Counted from the first letter of the stretch, positions 15,127 through 24,265 are shown. The stretch is 64,000 nucleotides of DNA from Peribacillus folii (GCF_030271255.1 NZ_JASJOM010000001.1:434001-498000); one strand, 5' to 3'. Made by a program: numbers and translations. The notes: generated by a model from the sequence alone, not told the origin.

Positions 15127-15696
15127 ATGTCGCCAAGGAAATCAGCAGGTACTGATCTATCAAAGGAAATGGTATTGAAGGAAGCCAGACAGCTTTTTGC
15201 CGCCTTCGGGTACGCGAGCGTTTCCATGAGGCAGCTGGCCAAAGCATTGAATTGCAGCCATGGAGCCCTTTATTATCATTTCAAAAACAAGGCAGAGATC
15301 TTTTATAATTTGGTAAAAACGGATTTCTCGGCTTTAAATCACTTAATCGATGAGATTCTTCAATCGGAATACCACCCTCAGCAAAAACTGGAAAAGGTCT
15401 TATTATGTTTTATCGAGTTCGGCTTGACCCAACAAAATCATTATTCCATCATGTTTTTATCCAAGGAAAAGGAAATTCAGCATTTACTGCAAATCGATTC
15501 CACCAAAACCTATGAAAAGCTCATCACATCCATGGCCGAGCTGACGGATGATAAGTTAGACCCTGCATCCATCTGGTCGATTTTTCTTTCCCTTCACGGC
15601 TTCATTACTTTTTATATCAATTCCGAGCTATCCTATCCAGATGTGCAAGGGCTGGCGCATTTCCATGTGAAAAATATCATGAAAAATATTGGATGA
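15127..15696 (+). CDS. TetR family transcriptional regulator
   Basis: A 189-residue TetR repressor. The DNA-binding domain is complete: MVLKEARQLFAAFGYASVSMRQLAKALNCSHGALYYHFKNKAEIFYNLV (residues 15-63), with the helix-turn-helix and the typical YYHFKNK end. The ligand-binding C-terminal domain is hydrophobic and of unknown specificity. AAAAGGAGGCGATAGG precedes the ATG at 15127. Matching operators TTrACC-N3-GGTCAA before this gene and between it and the DUF4260 gene indicate that it represses itself and its downstream partner. Confidence 0.9.
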   Translation: MSPRKSAGTDLSKEMVLKEARQLFAAFGYASVSMRQLAKALNCSHGALYYHFKNKAEIFYNLVKTDFSALNHLIDEILQSEYHPQQKLEKVLLCFIEFGLTQQNHYSIMFLSKEKEIQHLLQIDSTKTYEKLITSMAELTDDKLDPASIWSIFLSLHGFITFYINSELSYPDVQGLAHFHVKNIMKNIG

Positions 15697-15702
15697 AACT
15701 CG

Positions 15703-15717
15703 TTGACCATTGGTCAA
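15703..15717. promoter_or_regulatory. TetR operator 2
   Basis: TTGACC-att-GGTCAA, a perfect 15-bp inverted repeat in the 42-base gap between the tetR stop and the DUF4260 gene. Confidence 0.7.
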
Positions 15718-15738
15718 TTAAACTTGGGAGGCTAGAAA

Positions 15739-16086
15739 ATGGTAAAGAAATGGTTACATATTGAAGGACTGCTGGTTTTTTTTGCAATGATTTATGTGTA
15801 TTCCTTATCTGATTTCAGCTGGTGGTTGTTTCTATTATTGCTTCTTTCCCCCGATGTTTCGATGGCGGCCTATTTGCTTGGTGAACGTGCAGGAGCAAGG
15901 GTTTATAATGTCTTTCATACCTACGCACTTCCGATACTTCTGCTAGCTGCGGCTGTTTTTTTCAAGCTGGATTCCCTGTTGATGATCGGTTTGATTTGGA
16001 CCGCCCATATCGGGATGGATCGTTTTTTTGGCTATGGACTTAAATACGACACGTCATTCAAAGCTACGCATATGCAAAAAGTTTAA
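15739..16086 (+). CDS. DUF4260 family membrane protein
   Basis: A 115-residue protein with about four hydrophobic segments (residues 9-25, 28-45, 62-78, 80-95) and the DUF4260 signature near the C-terminus: TAHIGMDRFFGYGLKYDTSFKATHMQ. Its role is not known. GGGAGG lies about 9 bases before the ATG. It is cotranscribed with or adjacent to a TetR regulator and has a matching operator upstream, so it is probably induced by a small molecule and may help in resistance or export (inference). Confidence 0.88.
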   Translation: MVKKWLHIEGLLVFFAMIYVYSLSDFSWWLFLLLLLSPDVSMAAYLLGERAGARVYNVFHTYALPILLLAAAVFFKLDSLLMIGLIWTAHIGMDRFFGYGLKYDTSFKATHMQKV

Positions 16087-16088
16087 GC

Positions 16089-16122
16089 AGAAGGCAGCGT
16101 GAATACGCTTCACACTGCCTTC
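16089..16122. terminator. Hairpin between convergent DUF4260 and queE genes
   Basis: GAAGGCAGCGTGAA / TTCACACTGCCTTC stem with a short loop. Only a weak T-rich tail (CCCCTCTTTA) on the plus strand. Confidence 0.6.
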
Positions 16123-16128
16123 CCCTCT

Positions 16129-16857
16129 TTATACGCCCCGCTTGTTGCCCCATATATAGGTATGGAGCTGCGGGAGAACTCTCACGTCATTCAATTGGTC
16201 ATCGGCAATCACTTTATCGATTAACTCTTCATATTTCTTCAATAATCCACTGATCAAATGCTGATCATCCGCCGTCCTGCTATCGTCATTGCCTACCTGC
16301 AGATAAAAAGGGATGTCCGGATACCGCTCATGTACACGCTTGGCATACTGATAATCTTCTTCATTAAAGACGACAATCTTCAATGAGACCTGGTTTTGGG
16401 GATTTCGGTCGCCCAGCTTCTCCAATATTTGATCGAGTACGGTAAAGTCCGTGTTCATTCCCGAGCTCGGCGGCTTAGGTGATAGCGTCAGTTCATCGAT
16501 ATCGAGGAACCAGTCCTGCCAACGGCTTCCTTGTGTTTCAACACCGATTTTGATTTTGTGTTCGTGCAGCAGTGCGATCAAGCCATTCAGATTTTTCAGA
16601 AGGGCCGGATTCCCTCCGGATATCGTTACGAAGGAAAAACCCGAGCCTCCAATCCGTTTCAGCTCGCCCCAGATTTCTTCTGCGGTCATCTGGACGGTAT
16701 CTTCTTTCCCTGAGCCATCCCAGGTAAAAGCCGAATCACACCAAGAACAGGAATAATCGCAGCCGGCCGTCCGGACGAACATCGTCTTTTGGCCAATGAC
16801 CATCCCCTCACCCTGGATGGTTGGTCCAAATATTTCCATAACCGGGAGTTTACTCAC
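16129..16857 (-). CDS. queE: 7-carboxy-7-deazaguanine synthase QueE
   Basis: Radical SAM enzyme that contracts the ring of 6-carboxy-5,6,7,8-tetrahydropterin to 7-carboxy-7-deazaguanine in queuosine synthesis. The cluster-binding motif is CDYSCSWCD (CxxxCxxC), next to FVRTAGC, with the SAM contact ISGGNPALL. It ends TYIWGNKRGV as in B. subtilis QueE (243 residues; here 242). I start it at the GTG at 16857, which overlaps the end of queD in GTGAGTAA and has GGGAG about 10 bases upstream; a longer frame upstream lies entirely inside queD. Last gene of the queCDE operon. Confidence 0.95.
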   Translation of the reverse strand: MSKLPVMEIFGPTIQGEGMVIGQKTMFVRTAGCDYSCSWCDSAFTWDGSGKEDTVQMTAEEIWGELKRIGGSGFSFVTISGGNPALLKNLNGLIALLHEHKIKIGVETQGSRWQDWFLDIDELTLSPKPPSSGMNTDFTVLDQILEKLGDRNPQNQVSLKIVVFNEEDYQYAKRVHERYPDIPFYLQVGNDDSRTADDQHLISGLLKKYEELIDKVIADDQLNDVRVLPQLHTYIWGNKRGV

Positions 16858-17323
16858 TTTCCATCCACTCCCGTCTCGCCTCGGCATAACTTGTCGGTGT
16901 TTCGTAGAGGCGGACAAATTCAACCCTGGCACCCTGGTAATGTTTCATAGAAAGGGCTTCGGCCATTTTTTCGTATATCCAAACCACCATATTTTCGGCA
17001 GTTGTATTCATGAGCGGCAGCGTTTCATTCAAATAACGATGATCAAGGTGGATTTCAATTTCATTTTTCCAGATTTCCTTCATGTCACCGAAATCTATCA
17101 TCAAACCGCGTGAATCCGTATAGCCGCTCAATCCGAAAATGACCTTGTATGTGTGACCGTGAAGATTCTTGCATTTCCCTTCATAGTCGTGCAGGTGGTG
17201 TGCTGCGTCAAAAGTGAATTCCTTGCTGACGAGGACCCTCTTCTTGGTATAGTTCAGCTGGCTTCGCTTTATATCGACATCTATTTTTTGAAGCTTATCA
17301 ACGATTTTAAACCCATACATCAT
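16850..17323 (-). CDS. queD: 6-carboxy-5,6,7,8-tetrahydropterin synthase QueD
   Basis: Converts 7,8-dihydroneopterin triphosphate to 6-carboxytetrahydropterin, the second dedicated step to queuosine. Zinc ligands are visible: [24 protein letters not shown] (His of AAHHL, then HGH), with the catalytic Cys in GKCKN, and the later HLDHRYLNE; the substrate-binding Glu is in [11 protein letters not shown]. 157 residues; N-terminal extension of about 25 residues compared with the shortest homologues. ATG at 17323 overlaps the queC stop as ATGA and has GGAGG 8 bases upstream, implying coupled translation. Confidence 0.95.
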   Translation of the reverse strand: MMYGFKIVDKLQKIDVDIKRSQLNYTKKRVLVSKEFTFDAAHHLHDYEGKCKNLHGHTYKVIFGLSGYTDSRGLMIDFGDMKEIWKNEIEIHLDHRYLNETLPLMNTTAENMVVWIYEKMAEALSMKHYQGARVEFVRLYETPTSYAEARREWMESE

Positions 17324-17985
17324 GAAAGGACCCTCCGTCTGCTTACATAGTCATCCAGCCCTTTCTTGCGCAGCTTACATGCCGGACATTCTCCACAGCC
17401 GTCCGATATGACGCCATTATAGCAAGTCAGGGTCTTTTCGCGGACGAATTCGAACGCGCCAAGCTGATCGGCAAGCTCCCATGTTTCTTCTTTATTCAGC
17501 CACATAAGCGGCGTATCGATTACGAATGACTGGTCCATCGACAAGTTCAAGGTCACGTTCAGCGATTTAATGAAAACATCGCGGCAGTCCGGGTATCCGC
17601 TGAAGTCCGTTTCGCAGACGCCTGTGACAATATGCTTGGCCCCGATCTGGCTGGCCAGAACTCCCGCAAACGAAAGGAACAGCAAATTCCTACCAGGCAC
17701 GAATGTTGATGGCAATTCGCCATCTTCCCCATCTTCCACTGCTATGTCACTTCTCGTCAAGGCGTTGGGCGCCAGCTGGTTCAGCAGTGACATGTCAAGG
17801 ATATGATGGTTGATGCCCAGTTCCTTCGCGATCTGTTGGGCGCATTCGATTTCCAGGCTGTGCCGCTGATTATAATCGAATGTCACCGCCTCTACTTCCG
17901 CGAATCTTTCCATTGCCCAAAACAGACATGTCGTACTGTCCTGACCTCCGCTAAACACTACTACTGCCTTTTCTTTCTTCTTCAT
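17320..17985 (-). CDS. queC: 7-cyano-7-deazaguanine (preQ0) synthase QueC
   Basis: ATP-dependent enzyme that turns 7-carboxy-7-deazaguanine and ammonia into preQ0. The PP-loop [16 protein letters not shown] lies at residues 8-24, and the zinc site near the C-terminus is [10 protein letters not shown] plus the upstream TCYN cysteine. 221 residues, normal for the family. AAAAGGAG precedes the ATG at 17985. First gene of a queC-queD-queE operon controlled by a preQ1-I riboswitch. queF, the final reductase often found in this operon, is not in the window, so preQ0 reduction must be encoded elsewhere. Confidence 0.96.
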   Translation of the reverse strand: MKKKEKAVVVFSGGQDSTTCLFWAMERFAEVEAVTFDYNQRHSLEIECAQQIAKELGINHHILDMSLLNQLAPNALTRSDIAVEDGEDGELPSTFVPGRNLLFLSFAGVLASQIGAKHIVTGVCETDFSGYPDCRDVFIKSLNVTLNLSMDQSFVIDTPLMWLNKEETWELADQLGAFEFVREKTLTCYNGVISDGCGECPACKLRKKGLDDYVSRRRVLS

Positions 17986-18005
17986 TTCTATAAAACTCCT
18001 TTTAC

Positions 18006-18041
18006 GGAAAAAAACAGCACCCTAAGAATAGAGTACTGTTT
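18006..18041 (-). terminator. preQ1-controlled terminator of queCDE
   Basis: AACAGTAC...GGTGCTGTTTTTTT on the minus strand, between the aptamer and the queC binding site; nearly the same as the one before the transporter operon. Confidence 0.85.
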
Positions 18042-18043
18042 CT

Positions 18044-18077
18044 CCTTAGTTTTTTTGAGAGGGTAGCTAGAACCTCT
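18044..18077 (-). ncRNA. preQ1-I riboswitch (queCDE operon)
   Basis: AGAGGTTCTAGCTACCCTCT followed by CAAAAAAACTAAGG on the minus strand: the complete class I preQ1 aptamer, about 60 bases upstream of queC. Confidence 0.97.
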
Positions 18078-18114
18078 TCCGCCTTAAGCGAAATATGCTA
18101 TTTTTCCACCCATA

Positions 18115-18143
18115 ATCGTAACTTGAAAACGAAAAGAAATCAA
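18115..18143 (-). promoter_or_regulatory. Promoter of the queCDE leader
   Basis: TTGATT (18143-18138), 17-base spacer, TACGAT (18120-18115), the same arrangement as at 13000-13028. Confidence 0.75.
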
Positions 18144-18201
18144 GTGGTTTATATGCCGACATTAGACCGAATGGTAAACTTGGTTTTTTGGACAAACCGA
18201 T

Positions 18202-18228
18202 TAACAATTTTCACTGTTTTTCCGATAA
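18202..18228 (+). promoter_or_regulatory. Sigma-D-like promoter of the chemoreceptor gene
   Basis: TAAC, 15-base spacer, TCCGATAA (18221-18228). This is close to the motility sigma-D consensus (TAAA-N15-GCCGATAT) and lies about 30 bases before the start codon of a chemotaxis receptor, which is the expected regulon. Confidence 0.65.
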
Positions 18229-18260
18229 ATAAGTGAACAAACTTATTGATAAAGGGGTCC

Positions 18261-19946
18261 ATGCATGTGAGAAGCATTAAAGGGAAGATATTGGTGGCAT
18301 TTTCACTCATCATATCTTTATGTATCATCTTAGGGGCATTCAGTATTTATAGCAGCAACAAGTCACTGGTACATTCGCAAAATATCATTGAAAAGGAATT
18401 GCCGCTTTTGATCGAGAGCGAAAAACTGTTATATAATCTTTCCCAAAGAACGGCATTCGCCAGAGCCTACATATTATATGGCGACGAAAGTTATAAAGAA
18501 AAATTCTTACAATATAGCGATGATAGCAAAGACATCCAGGAGAAGCTTTTGTCCTTGAACGATTCGGAGGAAACGAAGGAATTGGTCGATAAAAGTGTGG
18601 ATTGGAGGACGATGATTGTCGAGCGGGTGTTCACACAATATGAAAAAGGAAATCCGGAACGTGCTAAAGAAATCCTCAAAAACGAAGTGGCACCCATCAG
18701 TAACAATATAATGGAAGGCTTCAAGGGGCTCGCTTCGGAACAGGAGGACTTGATTCAAGCTTCAGGCGAAACCGTCATGGCTAGCGGGAAATCGGTCAAG
18801 GTGACCAGTATCATCATCTCCATTGCCGCCGTCATCATTGGGATCCTCCTTGCCATCGTCACTGCCCATCTCATTACCGCTCCCCTCCTGAAAATCAGGG
18901 ATCGGATGAAATCGGTGGCAGCCGGAGAGCTGGATCATGAGCCGCTGGAACGCAAATCAAATGATGAAATCGGCGAATTAACGGAGTCTTCCAACCAAAT
19001 GCAGAAAAATCTCCGTGATACGATCGAAAAAACACTGGCTGTATCCGAATCCGTTTCCAACCAAAGCCAAAGCCTGACCCAATCAGCATATGAAGGACAG
19101 CAGGGCAGTAAGCAGATAGCGACCACGATGTACGAACTTTCGGAAGGATCGGAGTCACAAGCCAATCGGGCAACGGAAATGGTCCGCATGATGGAGGATT
19201 TCACCGCCAAAATCGAACGGGCCCATCTTGACGGGGCTGCGGTATTCATGAGTTCAAGTGAAATCCATACGTTAACCAAGGAAGGAACCATTTTGATGCG
19301 CAGCTCGGTTCAACAAATGAAAACGGTCGATAGCATCGTCAAACATGCTGTCGAGCAAGTGAAGGGCCTTGATTCTCGATCACAGGAAATCTCGCAGCTC
19401 GTTCAGGTCATTAAGGACATTTCCAATCAAACCAACCTTCTGGCCCTGAATGCTGCCATTGAAGCTGCACGAGCTGGCGAGCATGGCAAAGGCTTTGCCG
19501 TCGTTGCGGATGAAGTGAGAAAACTCGCGGAAGAGGTCACCCACTCCGTAGGAGATATCACCGAAATTGTCGATACGATCCAGACAGATTCAAAAAACGT
19601 CGTCATATCCCTGGAGGAAGGCTATTCCCAGGTGGATGAGGGCACAAAACAAATTATCCTTACCGGCCAAACCTTCGACACGATCAATCATTCCGTCGAT
19701 GAGATGAGTACGAAAATCCAACATATTACAGATGAATTGAACTATATCTCTACTAATAGTAAAAACATCAATCTCGCCATCGAAGACATCGCAGCCGTTT
19801 CCGAAGAGTCTGCAGCAGGCATCGAGCAAGTGTCCGCCTCCGCTCAACAATCGAGCTCGGCTATGGATGAAATCAACCATCATGCAGGTGAGCTTGAATC
19901 ATCCGCTGCGCAACTGATTGAGCAAGTCAAGAAATTCCGGATATAA
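18261..19946 (+). CDS. Methyl-accepting chemotaxis protein with four-helix-bundle sensor
   Basis: A transmembrane chemoreceptor of about 561 residues: TM1 (about 9-29), an extracellular helical sensor (30-180, four-helix-bundle MCP type), TM2 (181-204), HAMP (205-257) and a long cytoplasmic signalling coiled coil. The CheA/CheW-binding hairpin tip is [39 protein letters not shown]. The C-terminus KKFRI has no CheR-docking pentapeptide. AAAGGGG is 3 bases from the ATG at 18261 and 9 bases from an in-frame GTG at 18267, which may be the real start. A sigma-D-like promoter precedes it. The ligand is unknown. Confidence 0.92.
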   Translation: MHVRSIKGKILVAFSLIISLCIILGAFSIYSSNKSLVHSQNIIEKELPLLIESEKLLYNLSQRTAFARAYILYGDESYKEKFLQYSDDSKDIQEKLLSLNDSEETKELVDKSVDWRTMIVERVFTQYEKGNPERAKEILKNEVAPISNNIMEGFKGLASEQEDLIQASGETVMASGKSVKVTSIIISIAAVIIGILLAIVTAHLITAPLLKIRDRMKSVAAGELDHEPLERKSNDEIGELTESSNQMQKNLRDTIEKTLAVSESVSNQSQSLTQSAYEGQQGSKQIATTMYELSEGSESQANRATEMVRMMEDFTAKIERAHLDGAAVFMSSSEIHTLTKEGTILMRSSVQQMKTVDSIVKHAVEQVKGLDSRSQEISQLVQVIKDISNQTNLLALNAAIEAARAGEHGKGFAVVADEVRKLAEEVTHSVGDITEIVDTIQTDSKNVVISLEEGYSQVDEGTKQIILTGQTFDTINHSVDEMSTKIQHITDELNYISTNSKNINLAIEDIAAVSEESAAGIEQVSASAQQSSSAMDEINHHAGELESSAAQLIEQVKKFRI

Positions 19947-20322
19947 TAGTAGCGAATTCCTGCCAATCCGAGGCGGGAATTCGTATTTCCCCTCTATGAA
20001 GGGGTTGTTTTAGTTTCTTCGGTTCGGGGAATAAAAGACTATACAGATAAAAAAGCATTCAACAGAAATAATGACGATGGATATTTCGTTTTGTTTTCAG
20101 AATATTTCGTGTATAATTAATGTACAAGAAGGGATATTTTAACTTTTTTCGAAAAATAGGCCTATCCAACCAGCAGGCACAATATGAGGATCCCCTGCAT
20201 TTCAATGATTTGTAGACAATAAACCCTATCATTCTCTCCAAAATTGTAAAAAAAGGTTAAATCTGACCCGTTTTATGTTACTATTAAACTAAGACCTTTT
20301 AACCCCACAAGGAGGAATTCAT
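19947..20322. other. Non-coding spacer
   Basis: Contains an imperfect hairpin right after the chemoreceptor (GCGAATTCCTGCC / GGCGGGAATTCGT, 19952-19984) that may terminate it, a TATAAT-like box near 20113, and otherwise AT-rich DNA without a credible gene. Confidence 0.5.
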
Positions 20323-20535
20323 ATGAAGCATCTATTCAGATTCGTAGCAGCGTTTAATGAAAGGAAAGCACTCGAACGGGAAACCGACGAATTCTTTCGT
20401 AAAGAATACGAAAATTATATGAAGCTGAATCCTGATAACGGAGTAAAAAGAAGATTAGCTCCTAGGTTATATGTGATTGATGGTGGTAAAAAAGGCGCCC
20501 ATCATGATATTTCTGATCGAAAGAAATCCAGCTGA
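20323..20535 (+). CDS. Small charged protein of unknown function
   Basis: A 70-residue hydrophilic protein, MKHLFRFVAAFNERKALERETDEFF..., rich in Lys, Arg and Glu, without membrane segments or cysteine. The binding site AAGGAGGAATTCAT before the ATG is excellent and a terminator follows, so the gene is probably real and expressed alone. I recognise no family. A predicted helix at residues 10-35 and a basic tail could suit a small binding or regulatory protein, but nothing firmer can be said. Confidence 0.7.
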   Translation: MKHLFRFVAAFNERKALERETDEFFRKEYENYMKLNPDNGVKRRLAPRLYVIDGGKKGAHHDISDRKKSS

Positions 20536-20589
20536 CCATAAAAGGGAATATATAGATCGTTCACAAATCATTTAAATAGTAAATCTAAA

Positions 20590-20620
20590 CGTAAGTCCAG
20601 GATTGACGCCTGGGCTTTTT
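20590..20620 (+). terminator. Terminator of the small charged-protein gene
   Basis: TCCAGG...CCTGGGCTTTTT hairpin with T-run, about 60 bases past the stop codon. Confidence 0.75.
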
Positions 20621-20640
20621 CGCTTTTTCATTCTTCTATT

Positions 20641-21028
20641 AACACTATATTAATAGAAGAAACTAGGTATTTTTTTAAAAAATGGGTGAATGTTAGCTAA
20701 TTTCATGTTTCAGGAAAAAGAACACTTGAGATGCCAATCGCAATATATGTGTGTAAAAACCCGAAAAACGCTAAAAAAGGTGCTGTGTTCTTTTACTCAT
20801 CTTTGGCCGAATTCAAAAGAGTCTAAATAATTGAGTCGTTGGATGCAATCTCTTACATTGAATGACAAAAGAATAAATATTGTTACATAAGCAGTGATCT
20901 AATGGGTAAAAACAATTACCCAACTGTAATAAAGGTCACTTTCTAAGCCAATTCATTATTTAAATATAGCCATTAAGCATTGGGTTCAAATACTCATAAA
21001 TGGGCATATGTTCTCTTAATATAGTGTT
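20641..21028. mobile_element. 388-bp MITE-like element with inverted ends and 6-bp target duplication
   Basis: The left end AACACTATATTAATAGAA and the inverse of the right end AACACTATATTAAGAGAA agree at 17 of 18 positions. The element is flanked exactly by the direct repeat TCTATT (20635-20640 and 21029-21034), as expected from a transposition target duplication. The inside is AT-rich and has no open frame of useful length, so it would depend on a transposase elsewhere. It separates the small charged-protein gene from the poly-gamma-glutamate operon. Family not recognised. Next to the left end, TTCTTCTATTAA and TTAATAGAAGAA also form a perfect 12-bp hairpin (20631-20661). Confidence 0.72.
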
Positions 21029-21268
21029 TCTATTACAGCTTCCATAATTTAGTGTAAAAAAATCTACGTTTTACTCAGTTTCCACGCATATCTTTGGACT
21101 CATAAAACATTTACTTCCATTAGATACTATTACACTCCTTTATACATTTTTTTGCAAAAAATGAGAATAACTATATTACGATAGAATAATTGACCCTTGC
21201 CTATTAAGTTTAAAATCATGTAGTGTGTATTCAGTAATTCAAATATGTGAAAAAAGCGAGGGTGAAAA

Positions 21269-22450
21269 ATGGCACCAATACTTATATGTGCGATCTTTTT
21301 GCTTGGCTATGGCCTAGTCGAACAAAAACGCCATCAGAAGCGTCTCGACTCCATTCCCGTACGTGTGAATGTGAATGGGATTCGGGGAAAATCGACTGTA
21401 ACGCGTCTGATAACGGGTGTAATTCAGGAAGCCAAGTATAAAACAGTAGGAAAAACGACCGGGACCTCCGCAAGGATGATCTATTGGTTCACGGACGAAG
21501 AAAAACCGATCATACGCCGTCCGGAGGGGCCGAATATCGGCGAACAGCGGCGTGTCGTCAAGGAAGTGGCTGATTTAGGCACTGAAGCGCTAGTTTGTGA
21601 ATGTATGGCCGTTCAGCCTGATTATCAACTAATCTTCCAAAATAAAATGATCCAAGCCAATATCGGGGTCATCGTGAATGTACTGGAAGACCATATGGAT
21701 GTCATGGGACCGACTTTGGATGAGGTTGCCGAAGCATTCACGGCCACCATTCCCCATAATGGCCACTTAATCACCATCGAAAGTGAGTATTTGGACTTTT
21801 TCAGACAAATTGCCAAGGAACGCAACACGAAGGTGATAGTCGCGGATAATTCCAGAATTTCGGAAGAGTTCCTGCGTGAATTCGACTATATGGTATTTCC
21901 GGATAACGCCTCCCTGGCCTTGGCCGTTGCAGAAGCTTTGGGCATCGATGAAAAAACAGCCTTTCGCGGCATGTTGAATGCGCATCCCGATCCAGGCGCC
22001 ATGCGGATCACCAAATTCGGGAATCCAGGCCAGCCCACTTACTTTGTAAATGGCTTTGCCGCCAATGATGCATCATCGACTTTGAACATCTGGGAACGCG
22101 TCAAAACGTTCGGATACAGCACAGAGCCTCCTATCGTCATCATGAACTGCCGGGCTGACCGTGTCGATCGTACCGAGCAGTTTGCTAGAGATGTATTGCC
22201 TTACATAAAATCTACCATCGTCATTGCCATTGGTGAAACGACTTCTCCGATCACTCGGGCATTCGAACAAGGTCATTTGGATACAACAGAATATTGGGAC
22301 CTGGAAAACTGGTCGACAGAAGAAATCGTCGCCCGTCTCAGCCCAGTCATGAAAAATCGCATCGTCTATGGTGTCGGTAACATACATGGTGCTGCGGAAC
22401 CGTTAATCGAAGCATTCATGAAATCTAAAACAAAGCAAAAAGCGAGTTAA
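21269..22450 (+). CDS. pgsB: Poly-gamma-glutamate synthase ligase subunit PgsB/CapB
   Basis: ATP-dependent amide ligase of the membrane-bound poly-gamma-glutamate (PGA) synthase, related to Mur ligases. The nucleotide loop is VNVNGIRGKSTVTRLI (residues 34-49); NVLEDHMDVMGPT and the C-terminal NCRADRVDRTEQF match PgsB/CapB throughout. 393 residues, the standard length, with an N-terminal hydrophobic helix that anchors it. GCGAGGGTG lies before the ATG at 21269. First gene of pgsB-pgsC-pgsA-capD-capE. A MITE-like element ends 240 bases upstream, so promoter changes are possible; TTGACC at about 21190 is a weak -35 candidate. Confidence 0.96.
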   Translation: MAPILICAIFLLGYGLVEQKRHQKRLDSIPVRVNVNGIRGKSTVTRLITGVIQEAKYKTVGKTTGTSARMIYWFTDEEKPIIRRPEGPNIGEQRRVVKEVADLGTEALVCECMAVQPDYQLIFQNKMIQANIGVIVNVLEDHMDVMGPTLDEVAEAFTATIPHNGHLITIESEYLDFFRQIAKERNTKVIVADNSRISEEFLREFDYMVFPDNASLALAVAEALGIDEKTAFRGMLNAHPDPGAMRITKFGNPGQPTYFVNGFAANDASSTLNIWERVKTFGYSTEPPIVIMNCRADRVDRTEQFARDVLPYIKSTIVIAIGETTSPITRAFEQGHLDTTEYWDLENWSTEEIVARLSPVMKNRIVYGVGNIHGAAEPLIEAFMKSKTKQKAS

Positions 22451-22465
22451 GTAGGAGGAACCTTA

Positions 22466-22915
22466 ATGTTTGGATCGGATTTATATGTAGCCTTAGTATT
22501 GGGAGTAACACTTAGTCTTATTTTTTCAGAGAAAACGGGTGTCGTGCCCGCAGGACTTATCGTGCCAGGTTATTTGGCACTCGTATTTGACCAATGGCAA
22601 ATCATGCTGGTCATCATGATCATCAGTGTCGTCACGTATTTGATCGTCACCCACGGGCTTTCAAGATGGGTGATCTTATATGGAAGAAGAAAATTCGCAG
22701 CCATGATGGTGACCGGGATATGCCTGAAGCTCCTATTGGACTTCGTCTATCCCGTCATGCCGTTTGAAATATTCGAGTTCAGGGGTATCGGGATAATCGT
22801 ACCAGGCTTGATCGCAAATACCATTCAACGACAAGGAATGCCTTTAACACTTGGCAGCACGCTTTTATTATCCGGTATAACCTTCGGATTGATGAACGTG
22901 TATTACCTATTCTGA
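22466..22915 (+). CDS. pgsC: Poly-gamma-glutamate synthase membrane subunit PgsC/CapC
   Basis: A 149-residue integral membrane protein with about five hydrophobic segments, the PgsC/CapC partner of PgsB in PGA polymerisation. Typical stretches are EKTGVVPAGLIVPGYLAL and RGIGIIVPGLIANTIQRQG. GTAGGAGG precedes the ATG at 22466, 15 bases after pgsB stops. Its stop codon touches the ribosome binding site of pgsA, so the three synthase genes are tightly coupled. Confidence 0.95.
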   Translation: MFGSDLYVALVLGVTLSLIFSEKTGVVPAGLIVPGYLALVFDQWQIMLVIMIISVVTYLIVTHGLSRWVILYGRRKFAAMMVTGICLKLLLDFVYPVMPFEIFEFRGIGIIVPGLIANTIQRQGMPLTLGSTLLLSGITFGLMNVYYLF

Positions 22916-22925
22916 GGTGCATAAA

Positions 22926-24191
22926 ATGAAACGGACTTTAAACGCTAAAGAAAAAACACTTATCTTCATTAAACGGACAAAGAAAAACAATCTTAAGTAC
23001 GCTGGTATCATCCTGCCTATATTACTAATCGCCTTAGTCATCACCACATGGATGGGACGGGCCGAGGAAGCGAAAACGGTCGCCCCAAAATCTGGGCAGC
23101 CATTGACGATGACCATGGTCGGTGATGTGATGATGGGACGCTATGTACAGGAAGTGACGGAAAAACACGGGTATGATTACCTGTTTCGTTACATGAAGCC
23201 ATATTTTGCAGCGTCGGACTATGTCAGCGGCAACTATGAGCACCCTGTACTAAAAGAAGAGGCGGCCAGCTACAAGGAAGCAGATACAGCCATCCGGTTA
23301 AACTCCAATAAAAGCGGAGTCAAGGCGGTCAAGGATGCAGGGTTTTCTGTCATGACCCTTGCCAATAACCATATGATGGATTTTGAAGAACAAGGACTCC
23401 TTGACACGATGGATGAATTCAAACGTGCGGATATGAATCATGTGGGTGTTGGGGCAAACACTGCCGAAGCCAGGGAGAGCATCGACTATGCAGATGTTAA
23501 TGGCTTAAGGGTGGCAACACTTGGCTTCACCGATGTTTACGGAAAGGATGCCGTACCGACTGCGACTAAAGCCGGCATCTTGAATTCGAATCCCGATTTA
23601 TTATTTGAAATGATCGGAAAAGCAAAAGATGCCAAGCAAGGCAATGCAGACTTGGTTGTGGTCAATATGCATTGGGGCCAGGAATATTCAACATCCGCGA
23701 CTTCACGCCAAACGGACTTGGCCAAAGCCGTCATCGACGCGGGAGCCGATATCATCATCGGTCATCATCCCCATGTCCTTCAATCGTTCGATACATATAA
23801 AGATGGCATCATTTTCTATAGTTTAGGCAACTTCATTTTCGATCAAGGCTGGACACGCACAAAGGATTCAGCCATGGTCCAATACCATTTGGCGGATGAC
23901 GGGAAAGCCTCGATCGATGTCGTTCCCCTGCAAATTGAAGAGGCCACACCACGGCCAGCCACCTCGAAGGGTGACCAATCACGTGTTTACCGGCAGCTAA
24001 CGAAGGAAACGGGTGAGAATGTCCAATGGTCGAAAAAAGAAAATCATCTTGAAATCATCTTGAACCACAAAAAGGTAATCGACCATAAAACAGAGCGTGA
24101 ACAAGAAGAGAAAGCAGCGAAAGAAAAGCAAGCTGCACAGGCGAAAAAAGCAGAAACTGCCAAACAGACGGACCTACAGCCCAACGAGTAG
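22926..24191 (+). CDS. pgsA: Poly-gamma-glutamate synthase/export subunit PgsA/CapA
   Basis: A 421-residue protein of the CapA family: one N-terminal membrane helix (about residues 25-42) and a large extracellular metallophosphatase-like fold. Motifs are MVGDVMMGR (residues about 64-72), GNYEHP, LANNHMMDF, NMHWGQEYS and GHHPHVLQSF, all retained. A charged Lys/Glu/Ala tail (KTEREQEEKAAKEKQAAQAKK) closes the protein. It is needed for PGA elongation and transport. GAGGTG lies 6 bases before the ATG at 22926; the GTG inside that motif is an unlikely start. Confidence 0.95.
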   Translation: MKRTLNAKEKTLIFIKRTKKNNLKYAGIILPILLIALVITTWMGRAEEAKTVAPKSGQPLTMTMVGDVMMGRYVQEVTEKHGYDYLFRYMKPYFAASDYVSGNYEHPVLKEEAASYKEADTAIRLNSNKSGVKAVKDAGFSVMTLANNHMMDFEEQGLLDTMDEFKRADMNHVGVGANTAEARESIDYADVNGLRVATLGFTDVYGKDAVPTATKAGILNSNPDLLFEMIGKAKDAKQGNADLVVVNMHWGQEYSTSATSRQTDLAKAVIDAGADIIIGHHPHVLQSFDTYKDGIIFYSLGNFIFDQGWTRTKDSAMVQYHLADDGKASIDVVPLQIEEATPRPATSKGDQSRVYRQLTKETGENVQWSKKENHLEIILNHKKVIDHKTEREQEEKAAKEKQAAQAKKAETAKQTDLQPNE

Positions 24192-24265
24192 GGAAAGATC
24201 GGCTGTAATGTGAACAAGAGAGAACACACAACTTAGATTACTCACCGAAAAAGGGGGATTCACCG

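Noticed and set aside
20059-20241. A 60-codon minus-strand frame
   Set aside because: AT-rich spacer with no binding site; the start lies over a run of low-complexity sequence.
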